From Actinomycetota bacterium (GTDB taxonomy: Bacteria > Actinomycetota > Acidimicrobiia > Acidimicrobiales > JAHWLA01), in assembly GCA_019347595.1 (NCBI GenBank), contig JAHWLA010000172.1:1-6255 (forward strand): DNA of 6,255 nt. The letters run 5' to 3'. The notes beneath the pieces are model-generated. The model was not told where the DNA came from. It made no database searches and saw only the letters and a program-made list of their open reading frames with translations. Positions 1 to 5,634 of the stretch are shown here, piece by piece. The number at the start of each line of letters is the position of its first letter. Within the stretch, counting starts at the first letter, position 1. A program made the position numbers and the translations under genes.

Positions 1-410
1 TCGGCGGCCAGCTCCTGGATGGTGGGGGAGCGGCCCAGCTCCTGGCTCAGCGTGCCGATGATCTTGCCCAGCCGCAGGTACAGCTCCTGCATGCGCCGGG
101 GCGCCCGGACCGCCCAGCCCTTGTCGCGGAAATGGCGCTTGAGCTCGCCCACGATGGTGTGGGTGGCGTAGGTGGAGAACTCGACGCCGCGACCCGAGTC
201 GAAGCGGTCGACGGCCTTGAGCAGCCCCACCGACGCCACCTGCACGAGGTCGTCGAGGGGCTCGCCCCGGTTCGAGAAACGGCGCGCCAGGTACTCCGCG
301 AGCCCCAGGTGGGCCTCGATGAGCTCGTCTCGCAAGGCAGGGTCACGGGATTCGCCGAATGCCGCGAACTTCCGGCGCAGTTCCTCCCGATGTTCGGGCT
401 CGAAGCTCAT
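1..410 (-). CDS. Sigma-B/F-family RNA polymerase sigma factor, 3' end truncated by window edge
   Basis: This is the N-terminal 136 residues of a sigma-70-type alternative sigma factor; the rest, including most of regions 3 and 4, lies left of the window. Region 2.1-2.2 is clear around residues 30-71 (LGLAEYLARRF, then DDLVQVASVGLLKAVDRFD). Region 2.3-2.4 follows at about 78-110 (FSTYATHTIVGELKRHFRDKGW, split here as FSTYATHTIVGEL and KRHFRDKGW), and VRAPRRMQEL is typical of the SigB/SigF/SigG group rather than ECF factors. In that family region 2 melts the -10 element, and activity is held back by an RsbW-type anti-sigma protein. The gene just upstream encodes such a protein and its stop lies 4 nt before this ATG, so the two are almost certainly co-transcribed. 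No strong ribosome-binding site precedes the ATG, which suggests translational coupling. The regulon (general stress or developmental) cannot be told from this fragment. Confidence 0.93.
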   Translation of the reverse strand, partial: MSFEPEHREELRRKFAAFGESRDPALRDELIEAHLGLAEYLARRFSNRGEPLDDLVQVASVGLLKAVDRFDSGRGVEFSTYATHTIVGELKRHFRDKGWAVRAPRRMQELYLRLGKIIGTLSQELGRSPTIQELAA

Positions 411-414
411 TCGC

Positions 415-801
415 TCAGCTTTCGGTCCGCCGTTTCACCAGACGGAAGCACGGGCGGCTGTCGTCGTCACGCGCCACCCCGTACTCGTCCACCAACGCGC
501 CGAGAATCTGGCGGGAGAAGTCGTTGAGGCGAGGCCCCGACGACGAGTCGTCCTCGAAGAACCCCGTCCCGATGACCTCGAGCGCTTCGGCCGCCACCGC
601 GTAGCGCAGCGAGACGGTCCCGACCTTGCCTTTGCTCCCGATGAGCGCGAAGCACAGTTCGTCGATGGCGAGGCGCAGGTCTTCGACCTGGTCGTAGGTG
701 AAGCCGAGCCGACTGGCCAGTCCCGTCGCCGTCACGCGGGCCAGTCGCAGGAATTCGGCGGTCGCAGGGACGGTGAGCCGCACCTCGTCCTGCCTGGGCA
801 C
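415..801 (-). CDS. RsbW-like anti-sigma factor (GHKL/HATPase fold) with degenerate ATP-binding motifs
   Basis: A 128-aa protein of the size and pattern of RsbW/SpoIIAB serine kinases, which bind and block a SigB/F sigma factor. The N-terminal strand and helix (VRLTVPATAEFLRLARV, residues 7-23) and the helix VEDLRLAIDELCFALIG (39-55) fit the family. C-terminal residues 98-125 (QILGALVDEYGV, ending LVKRR) match its last helix and strand. The N-box keeps Glu48 but has Ala at position 52, where active kinases have the Mg-binding Asn. The G1 region reads VIGTGFFEDD rather than DxGxG, and the glycine-rich G2 loop is missing around residues 90-97. Phosphorylation of an anti-anti-sigma partner is therefore doubtful, although sigma binding may persist. 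The start is GTG at 801, chosen because GGAGGAGG lies 8 nt upstream. The downstream sigma gene is the likely partner. No RsbV-like gene is present in the window. Confidence 0.87.
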   Translation of the reverse strand: MPRQDEVRLTVPATAEFLRLARVTATGLASRLGFTYDQVEDLRLAIDELCFALIGSKGKVGTVSLRYAVAAEALEVIGTGFFEDDSSSGPRLNDFSRQILGALVDEYGVARDDDSRPCFRLVKRRTES

Positions 802-809
802 TGAGCCTG

Positions 810-817
810 CCTCCTCC
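810..817 (-). promoter_or_regulatory. Ribosome-binding site of the anti-sigma gene
   Basis: On the minus strand GGAGGAGG sits 8 nt before the GTG at 801. It is a near-ideal match to the 3' end of 16S rRNA and fixes the non-ATG start of the anti-sigma gene. Confidence 0.75.
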
Positions 818-852
818 GGTGTTCGTCGGGTGACCGCCCCTCGTGGCCGCGC

Positions 853-861
853 ACGCTAGCA
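853..861 (-). promoter_or_regulatory. Candidate extended -10 promoter for the anti-sigma/sigma operon
   Basis: The minus strand reads TGCTAGCGT: a TAnnnT -10 hexamer (TAGCGT) with a TGn extension. It would start transcription near 846-848, about 45 nt before the anti-sigma GTG. The -35 is weak: ATTTCA at 876-881 with 17-nt spacing matches three of six consensus bases. I saw no SigF-type GTTT...GGGTAT promoter here, so autoregulation by the encoded sigma factor is not supported by sequence. Confidence 0.3.
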
Positions 862-910
862 GGGGGCCGAGTTGGTGAAATCGGCACTGGGTGCGAAACA
901 ATCTCCGGCC

Positions 911-1675
911 ATGAACGTCGTCGTCTGCGTCAAGCAGATCCCCGACCCGGCCACGCCGGGGAAGCTGGATCCGAATACGAAGACCCTGGTGCGTGAGGGG
1001 AAGCTCATCCTCGACGACTCCGATGCGTACGGGGTGGAGATGGCGCTGCAGCTCGCCGACAAGGCCGGCGGCGGCGAAGTCACCCTCGTCTCCATGGCCC
1101 CCAACGAGGAGGTAGGCGGCCTGCGCACGGCCCTCGCCATGGGCGCGGCCAAGGCCATCCTGGTGAGCGACGAGTCGCTGAAGGGCGCCGACGCGCTGAC
1201 CACCGCCAAGGTGCTGGCCGCCGCCATCAAGCGGGCCGAGCCCGACCTGGTGATCGCCGCCACCGAGTCCACCGACGGCTACACCGGCACCACGCCCGTG
1301 CAGGTGGCCGAGCTGCTGGGCCTGCCCGCCGTCACCTTCGCCAAGCACGTCGAGATCGACGGCTCCACCGTCAAGGTCGACCGCCAGACCGAGGCGGGCT
1401 ACGACGAGGTGGAGTGCCCGCTCCCCGCGCTGGTCACCGTGACCGCCGGTGTGGTCGAGCCTCGCTACCCGTCGTTCAAGGGGATCATGGCGGCCAAGGG
1501 CAAGCCGGTCGACACGCTGAAGGTCGGCGACCTCGGCATCGAGGCCCCGGCCGTGGGCCAGCAGGTGGTCGACGTGGCCGCCGCCGAGGAACGGCAGGCA
1601 GGCGAGATCGTGGTGGACGAAGGCGACGCGCACGAGCGCGTGGTGGCCTTCCTCGAGCAACTGAAGGTGATCTGA
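911..1675 (+). CDS. etfB: Electron transfer flavoprotein, beta subunit
   Basis: A 254-aa EtfB, full length for the family. With EtfA it forms a soluble FAD heterodimer that accepts electrons from acyl-CoA and related flavin dehydrogenases and passes them to an ETF:quinone oxidoreductase. The N-terminus VVVCVKQIPDP (residues 3-13) is the family hallmark, followed by the Rossmann-like nucleotide-binding half (strand VTLVSMAP at 57-64, DLVIAATESTDGYTG at 112-126, the AMP/nucleotide side in classical ETFs). VDRQTEAGYDEVECPLPALVTV (split at GYD, 156-177) resembles the EtfB signature, and EPRYPSFKGIMAAKGKP (183-199) is the loop that in the human protein docks on partner dehydrogenases. I chose ATG 911 because homologues start with this strand. 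In-frame TTG 872 and GTG 875 lie after AGGGGG and would add 12-13 residues. etfA follows after one nucleotide. Whether the ETF is bifurcating cannot be decided here. Confidence 0.96.
   Translation: MNVVVCVKQIPDPATPGKLDPNTKTLVREGKLILDDSDAYGVEMALQLADKAGGGEVTLVSMAPNEEVGGLRTALAMGAAKAILVSDESLKGADALTTAKVLAAAIKRAEPDLVIAATESTDGYTGTTPVQVAELLGLPAVTFAKHVEIDGSTVKVDRQTEAGYDEVECPLPALVTVTAGVVEPRYPSFKGIMAAKGKPVDTLKVGDLGIEAPAVGQQVVDVAAAEERQAGEIVVDEGDAHERVVAFLEQLKVI
1665..1670 (+). promoter_or_regulatory. Ribosome-binding site of etfA
   Basis: AGGTGA, fully complementary to the anti-Shine-Dalgarno core UCACCU, lies 6 nt before the etfA ATG and inside the last codons of etfB. It supports ATG 1677 and efficient re-initiation after the etfB stop. 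Confidence 0.65.
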
Positions 1676-1676
1676 G

Positions 1677-2639
1677 ATGGCCTTTGACAAGGTGTGGGTG
1701 CTGGCCGAGGTCGCCGACGGGAAGCCCACGGGCACCACGCTCGAGCTGCTGACCAAGGCCCGTGAGATCGGCGGCGCCGTCGAGGCGTGGACGTGGGGCG
1801 GCGAGGGTTCGGCCGTGGCCGCCACACTGGGCGCCTACGGGGCCACCAAGGTGTACGACACCGGCGACCTGGGCGGCGCGCTGCCCGGCGTCCCCGTCGC
1901 CGCGGCCATGGCGGCGCAGGTGCAAGGCGGCAACGCCCCCACAGCGATCCTGGCGGCCACCAGCTACGACGGCCGCGACATCGCGGGCCGCCTGTCGGCC
2001 AAGCTCGACGTGGGCGTGCTCACCAACGTGGTGGGGCTGTCAGACGACGGCACCTCGGAGCACGCCGTGTTCGGCGGGACCACCGTGGTGAAGGCGGCGT
2101 TCACCGGCAACCCGCCCTACCTCTTCCTGGTGCGGCCCAAGTCGTTCGCCGCCGAGGAGAGCGGGGGCGGTGCGGCCGAGGTCACGACCGTGGAAGTGCC
2201 GGACGCGGGCGCCACCAACGCGGCCAAGATCGTCCAGCGCCACGTCGAGGAGCGCATCGGTCCCAAGCTCGACGAGGCGGCCGTGGTCGTCTCCGGCGGC
2301 CGAGGCCTGGGCGAGGCCGAGAAGTTCTCGATGATCGAGGAGCTGGCCAAGCTGCTCAAGGGCGCGCCGGGCGCGTCGCGGGCGATCGTCGACGCGGGCT
2401 GGGTGCCGTACTCGTACCAGGTGGGCCAAACGGGCAAGACGGTGAAGCCCACCGTCTACATCGCCTGCGGCATCTCGGGCGCCACCCAGCACATGGTCGG
2501 CATGAAGGGCGCCAAGAACATCGTCGCGATCAACAAGGACCAGGAAGCGCCGATTTTCTCCATCGCGGACCTCGGCATCGTCGGCGACGTGCACAAGGTG
2601 CTGCCGAAGGTGATCGAGGCGTTGCAATCCCGAGCATGA
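1677..2639 (+). CDS. etfA: Electron transfer flavoprotein, alpha subunit
   Basis: A 320-aa EtfA, normal length. Domain I (about 1-185) pairs with EtfB and includes the conserved ILAATSYDGRDIAGRLSAKL, split here as ILAATSYDGRD (91-101) and IAGRLSAKL (102-110). Domain II (about 190-320) binds FAD: SGGRGLG (206-212), a loop around SRAIVDAGWVPYSYQVGQTG (234-253), and the EtfA signature YIACGISGATQH (261-272) running to IVAINKD (282-288). Residues contacting the flavin in known ETFs, including the Arg of GGRG, the Ser of GISG and the QH pair, all appear to be present, so the subunit looks functional. It starts one nucleotide after the etfB stop with a good ribosome-binding site, and its TGA overlaps the ATG of the next gene (ATGA). 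The ETF pair and the following flavoenzyme therefore form one transcription unit. Confidence 0.97.
   Translation: MAFDKVWVLAEVADGKPTGTTLELLTKAREIGGAVEAWTWGGEGSAVAATLGAYGATKVYDTGDLGGALPGVPVAAAMAAQVQGGNAPTAILAATSYDGRDIAGRLSAKLDVGVLTNVVGLSDDGTSEHAVFGGTTVVKAAFTGNPPYLFLVRPKSFAAEESGGGAAEVTTVEVPDAGATNAAKIVQRHVEERIGPKLDEAAVVVSGGRGLGEAEKFSMIEELAKLLKGAPGASRAIVDAGWVPYSYQVGQTGKTVKPTVYIACGISGATQHMVGMKGAKNIVAINKDQEAPIFSIADLGIVGDVHKVLPKVIEALQSRA
2636..2639 (+). other. ATGA stop-start overlap coupling etfA to the aldonolactone oxidoreductase
   Basis: The etfA stop TGA (2637-2639) and the next ATG (2636-2638) share bases. The only purine-rich stretch upstream, GAGG at 2615-2618, is too far away to serve the second gene well, so ribosomes finishing etfA probably re-initiate here. 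Confidence 0.7.
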
Positions 2640-3934
2640 CTGGACGCCCAGCCGTCACGTGGCGGAACTGGGCAGGGAACCAGCAGTGCGCGCCGGCGCG
2701 GGTCGAGCACCCCGCCGGCGCCGCCGCGTTGGCGGACGTGGTGCGCTCGGCCTCCCGGGTGAAGGTGGTCGGGTCGGGGCACTCGTTCAGCGACATCGCC
2801 GTGGTACCCGACGGCGGGGTGCAGGTGGTGCTCGACCGGCACGCGTCTCTGCTGTCGGTCGACCGGCCGTCGGGCGTGGTGAAGGCGCAGGCGGGCATGA
2901 CGATCGGGGCGCTGAACAGGGCGCTGGCCGCGGTGGGGCTGGCGCTGCCGAACCTCGGCGACATCGCCTACCAGACGATCTCCGGCGCCATCTCCACGGC
3001 GACGCACGGGACGGGTGTGCGCTTCGGCGGCATCGCCACCCAGGTGATCGGCCTGGAGGTGGTGACGGCCGACGGGTCGGTGGTGTCGTGCTCGGCGGAC
3101 GCGGAGCCGGAGCTGTTCGCCTGTGCCCGAGTGGGGCTGGGGGCGCTGGGTGTGCTGTCCGCGGTCACGTTGCAGTGCGTGCCCTCGTTCCGCCTGCACG
3201 CGGTGGCCGAGCCGCTACGGCTGGGGTCGGTGCTGAAGGCGCTCGACCGGCACGTCGAGGAGAACGACCACTTCGAGTTCTTCTACGTGCCCCACACCGA
3301 CTGGGCGCTGACCAAGCGGCACAACCGCACCGACGCGCCCGCCACTGGCATGCCGCGGTGGAAGTGGGCGTGGGAGAAGGTCGTCATGGAGAACGTGGCG
3401 TTCGGGGCGGTGTGCCGGGTGGGACGGGCGCGGCCGTCGTTGATCCCCCGGCTGGCCACGGCGCTGCCGTCGAGCGGGCGGCGGGAGTACGTCGAGCCGA
3501 GCCACGCCGTGTTCGCCACGCCGCGCTGGGTGCACTTCTACGAGATGGAGTACTCGGTGCCGCGGGCGGCGGCCGTGGAGGCGGTGACACGCGTGCGGTC
3601 GCTGATCGACGACCGCGGCTTGCTCGTGTCCGTGCCCATCGAGGTGCGCTTCACGGCGGGCGACGACATCCCGCTGTCGACGGCGTACGGCGGGCAGCGC
3701 TGCTACATCGCCGTGCACGTGTACCGGGGCATGGAGTACGAGCCGTACTTCCGGGGGGTGGAGGAGATCATGCGCTCGCTGGACGGGCGGCCCCACTGGG
3801 GCAAGCTCCACTTCCGCACCGCCGACGACTTGGCGCCGGTGTACCCGGAGTGGGAGCGGTTCCAGGCCGTGCGCCGGAAGGTGGACCCGGAGGGGAAGTT
3901 CGCCAACCCCTACCTCGACCGGGTCCTGGGCTAG
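2636..3934 (+). CDS. FAD-linked aldonolactone oxidoreductase (L-gulonolactone / D-arabinonolactone oxidase family)
   Basis: A 432-aa VAO-family flavoprotein that should oxidise an aldono-1,4-lactone such as L-gulono- or D-arabinono-lactone at C2. The N-terminal FAD_binding_4 domain spans about 15-180: NWAGNQQCAP start, VVGSGHSFSD (44-53), ISGAISTATHGTG (115-127) and ARVGLGALGVLS (164-175). His49 in the GSGHSF motif is where many relatives attach FAD covalently. The C-terminal ALO domain has NDHFEFFYVP (210-219), EMEYSVP (303-309), PIEVRF (334-339, with the paired Glu336 and Arg338 used for catalysis in relatives) and HWGK (387-390, active-site Lys). From memory the whole pattern is close to Mycobacterium tuberculosis Rv1771, an L-gulonolactone dehydrogenase that does not use oxygen well. 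ATG 2636 overlaps the etfA stop, and no Shine-Dalgarno is near, so translation is probably coupled. The same frame stays open back to 1787, but that part is antisense to nothing real and overlaps etfA. Oxidase versus dehydrogenase activity cannot be called. Confidence 0.9.
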   Translation: MTGRPAVTWRNWAGNQQCAPARVEHPAGAAALADVVRSASRVKVVGSGHSFSDIAVVPDGGVQVVLDRHASLLSVDRPSGVVKAQAGMTIGALNRALAAVGLALPNLGDIAYQTISGAISTATHGTGVRFGGIATQVIGLEVVTADGSVVSCSADAEPELFACARVGLGALGVLSAVTLQCVPSFRLHAVAEPLRLGSVLKALDRHVEENDHFEFFYVPHTDWALTKRHNRTDAPATGMPRWKWAWEKVVMENVAFGAVCRVGRARPSLIPRLATALPSSGRREYVEPSHAVFATPRWVHFYEMEYSVPRAAAVEAVTRVRSLIDDRGLLVSVPIEVRFTAGDDIPLSTAYGGQRCYIAVHVYRGMEYEPYFRGVEEIMRSLDGRPHWGKLHFRTADDLAPVYPEWERFQAVRRKVDPEGKFANPYLDRVLG

Positions 3935-3949
3935 GCCGATAACGGGGAC
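3935..3949. other. Convergent junction without visible terminator
   Basis: Only 15 nt separate the stop of the plus-strand oxidoreductase gene from the stop of the minus-strand 319-aa gene. CCGATAACGG (3936-3945) could form a 3-bp stem, far too weak for an intrinsic terminator, and there is no T-run. Transcripts from the two sides probably run into each other or end by Rho. Confidence 0.55.
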
Positions 3950-4909
3950 TCAGGTGGCGTCGGTGGCGGAGAGGGCGTAGGCCCGGCCCGTCTCCGGGTC
4001 CTCCACCGCCAGCCGCAACGACCAACCGGTCACCGGCTCGGCGGCGTCCCACAGGTACCAGCGCAGCTCGGCGGCCAGCTCGCCTACCTCGTCGGGCGGG
4101 AGGGGCCAGTCGTCGAGCGAGTCGGTGAGCGCCGCCACCGTCCACCACGCGGTGAACCGGCCCGCCGCCATGCCCCGTCGCCGGCCGTGGGCGCCGCCGC
4201 TCGCCGCCGTCCAGGCGATGTGCGCCAGCGCGTCGGCGGGCTCGATCGGTGCGAGGCGCACGGTCGGCGGGCCGAGGGCGGCCACCGCGGCGGCGGCGTC
4301 GCCCTCGACGGTGACCGCTTCCGCCCGCCCGTTGGACTCCGTGAGCCACGTCGCGGCGATGTCGACCAGCGCCCGCTCCGGTTCCGGCTGGCGAAACGGT
4401 CGTCCCAGCGACCGTTTCGCATCCCAATTCGGAGGGGTGGGTGGGGTGGGGAAGTGGGCTTTGTCCGGGTGGTACTCGGCCACCGGGTAGGCGGGCTCCC
4501 ACGGCTGGAGCACCAGCGGCACGTCGAGCACCGGCTCGACGTCACCCTCGGCGCCGCGCAGATCCTCGCCCCGCACGACCCGCTCGTGGGCGGCCAGCGC
4601 CGCCACCGGCCCCGCAGGCGCGTGGGGCGCCAGCTCCGCCCACGTGTGGGTCGACGCCGCCACCTCGGACAGCGGCCCCAGCGCGAACCGTCCCGTCCCC
4701 GGCACGAGCATCTGCGCCGCCCACTCGGCCGGTGCCTCCAGCGCCAGCCGGTACTCGGCATGCGCCGCCACGCCCCAGAGCTGCTTGCCTCGCTGCAACG
4801 CGGCCACGCACATGTCGCGCAGGTGCAGCAGCCCGTCCCAGTCGCGCCCGTCGCACAGGCGGTCGACGTGGCGGGTCAGCTCGTCGATGTCGTCGAGGTT
4901 GAGCCCCAT
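3950..4909 (-). CDS. Unrecognised two-part protein, last gene of the kinase/DUF3090/phosphomutase cluster
   Basis: A 319-aa protein whose function I do not recognise; no signal peptide or membrane span is seen. The N-terminal half (1-150) is mainly helical, with LTRHVDRLCDGRDWDGLLHL (11-30), RDMCVAALQRGKQLWGVAAHAEYRLAL (split at GKQ; 31-57) and a TWAELAPHAPAGPVAALAAHER region (split at GPV; 89-110). A linker rich in proline (PTPPTPPNW, 154-162) and a ten-residue palindrome-encoded segment (164-173) lead to a C-terminal half with GGAHGRRRGMAAGRFTAWWTV (split at GMA; 238-258), ELRWYLWDAAEPVTGWSLRLAVEDPETG (split at EPV; 281-308). This last block recalls actinobacterial proteins of unknown function (possibly DUF6183, from memory and unchecked). 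ATG 4909 shares its A with the kinase stop (TGATG) and no ribosome-binding site is present, so it is probably translated by coupling to the kinase. That links it to the kinase system. Confidence 0.8.
   Translation of the reverse strand: MGLNLDDIDELTRHVDRLCDGRDWDGLLHLRDMCVAALQRGKQLWGVAAHAEYRLALEAPAEWAAQMLVPGTGRFALGPLSEVAASTHTWAELAPHAPAGPVAALAAHERVVRGEDLRGAEGDVEPVLDVPLVLQPWEPAYPVAEYHPDKAHFPTPPTPPNWDAKRSLGRPFRQPEPERALVDIAATWLTESNGRAEAVTVEGDAAAAVAALGPPTVRLAPIEPADALAHIAWTAASGGAHGRRRGMAAGRFTAWWTVAALTDSLDDWPLPPDEVGELAAELRWYLWDAAEPVTGWSLRLAVEDPETGRAYALSATDAT
4391..4420. repeat. Perfect 12-bp inverted repeat with 6-nt loop inside a coding region
   Basis: GCGAAACGGTCG (4391-4402), loop TCCCAG, then CGACCGTTTCGC (4409-4420): all twelve pairs match. 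The element covers exactly codons 164-173 of the 319-aa gene and encodes AKRSLGRPFR. No T-run follows on either strand, so it is not an ordinary terminator. Its position in the linker and its whole-codon length suggest a palindromic element tolerated within a protein, but only one copy is visible here. Confidence 0.8.
4434..4451 (+). other. G-quadruplex motif with single-base loops
   Basis: The plus strand has four G-runs, GGGG T GGG T GGGG T GGGG, separated by single T residues, the arrangement that forms the most stable quadruplexes. It is the template strand of the 319-aa gene, whose mRNA reads as C-rich codons for PTPPTPP. It lies 13 nt from the palindrome, so one short stretch could extrude a hairpin and a quadruplex together. 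Confidence 0.6.
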
Positions 4910-5634
4910 CACACCAGCGGCCACGGGTAGGCCCGGTGCCCGGGCGGCGGCTCGGGGAACGTGGCAACGCGCACGACGTCGCAGGCCCGGTCCACCATGG
5001 CGTCGATCTCGGCCGGGTGCAACAACTCGGCCAGCCGGTCGGCGGGCGGGTCCTCGGCCAGGCGGGCGAGGTCGGCCACCAGCGGCGGCGGCACGGGCTC
5101 GCCCGCGAAGTCCCACATGACGGTGCGCAGCTTGGCCTCGACGTGGAAGCACAGCCCGTTGTCGATGGCCCAGATGCGGCCGTCGTCGCCGAGCAGGCAG
5201 TGGCCGCCCTTGCGGTCGGCGTTGTTGGCCACCAGGTCGAAGGCGGCGATGGTGCGCAGCGCGTCGAGGTGCTTGGGCCGCTCCAGCAGCGTGAAGTAGT
5301 GCTCGGAGAAGTCGGCGGGCACGAAGCGTTGCAGGGAACCGATGCCGAGGGGGCCGTCGTGGCGCAGCACGGTCTCGGGCACCACGCCCCAGCCCAGCGC
5401 CGCCGACAGCTCGTAGGCCGCCACCTCCCGGAGGAACAGCCCGTCCGGGAAGTCCCACAGCCCCCGCTCGCCGCGGTGCGGCTTGTAGACCGCGGGCATC
5501 TGCACCCCGTCGTGGGTCATCGTGACGAGAAAGGTGGCGTTGGAGCTCCACGGCATTCGCCCCTGGATGGCGACGTCGCCGAGGGCCAGGACCGTCAGAG
5601 CGTCGGCGGCCGGTGCCCGTTCGTCCGGGGACAC
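4909..5634 (-). CDS. SCO1664-type PI3/4-kinase-like protein of the actinobacterial trio
   Basis: A 241-aa protein of the family known as SCO1664 (TIGR03843), distantly related to phosphatidylinositol 3/4-kinases. Visible kinase features are Lys51 in AVYKP (nucleotide-binding Lys), Glu69 in LREVAAYE, the catalytic loop FDLVANNADRKGGHCLL (132-148; Asp140, Arg141) and IWAIDNGLCF (154-163), whose Asp158 matches the metal-binding Asp of type II PI4-kinases (IDNGLAF). WDFPDG (60-65) is typical of the family. The substrate is unknown, and activity is predicted rather than shown. I chose GTG 5634 because GAAGGG lies 6 nt upstream and the resulting N-terminus fits the fold. ATG 5676 would add 14 residues running antiparallel to nothing useful through the conserved end of DUF3090. 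The 5' end overlaps DUF3090 by 40 nt, and the stop shares a base with the next ATG. Confidence 0.88.
   Translation of the reverse strand: MSPDERAPAADALTVLALGDVAIQGRMPWSSNATFLVTMTHDGVQMPAVYKPHRGERGLWDFPDGLFLREVAAYELSAALGWGVVPETVLRHDGPLGIGSLQRFVPADFSEHYFTLLERPKHLDALRTIAAFDLVANNADRKGGHCLLGDDGRIWAIDNGLCFHVEAKLRTVMWDFAGEPVPPPLVADLARLAEDPPADRLAELLHPAEIDAMVDRACDVVRVATFPEPPPGHRAYPWPLV

Larger units (their letters stand above)
802..910. other. Divergent intergenic region between anti-sigma gene and etfB
   Basis: This 109-nt gap separates the minus-strand sigma operon from the plus-strand etf operon, so it must hold both 5' control regions. It contains the anti-sigma ribosome-binding site and the candidate extended -10. 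On the plus side there is AGGGGG at 861-866 but no good Shine-Dalgarno close to the etfB ATG at 911, and no convincing -35/-10 pair. There is no terminator-like hairpin, tRNA or riboswitch that I can recognise. Confidence 0.6.

Noticed and set aside
467..1825. A 452-aa minus-strand open frame antisense to etfB and across the divergent region
   Set aside because: It is a by-product of high GC: composition is His/Gly/Arg-rich, no motif is present, and it covers two well-supported genes.
1787..3934. A 715-aa open frame suggesting a fusion protein on the plus strand
   Set aside because: Its first 283 codons overlap etfA in another frame and give an Arg/Gly-rich sequence without a fold. The real gene starts at ATG 2636.
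2659..3942. A 427-aa plus-strand frame inside the oxidoreductase gene
   Set aside because: It is a shadow frame rich in Arg, Gly and Ala with no motif, while the frame from 2636 has all family motifs.
3930..3955. Bidirectional terminator at the convergent junction
   Set aside because: The only stem is 3 bp with no T-run, which is not enough to support an intrinsic terminator.
4391..4420. Reading the palindrome as a transcription terminator or as transposon ends
   Set aside because: It is inside an intact gene, has no T-run, and no target duplication or transposase is visible around it.
3950..5551. A 533-aa minus-strand frame joining the 319-aa gene to an upstream segment
   Set aside because: The upstream 214 residues are an out-of-frame reading of the kinase gene. 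ATG 4909 with a TGATG junction is the proper start.
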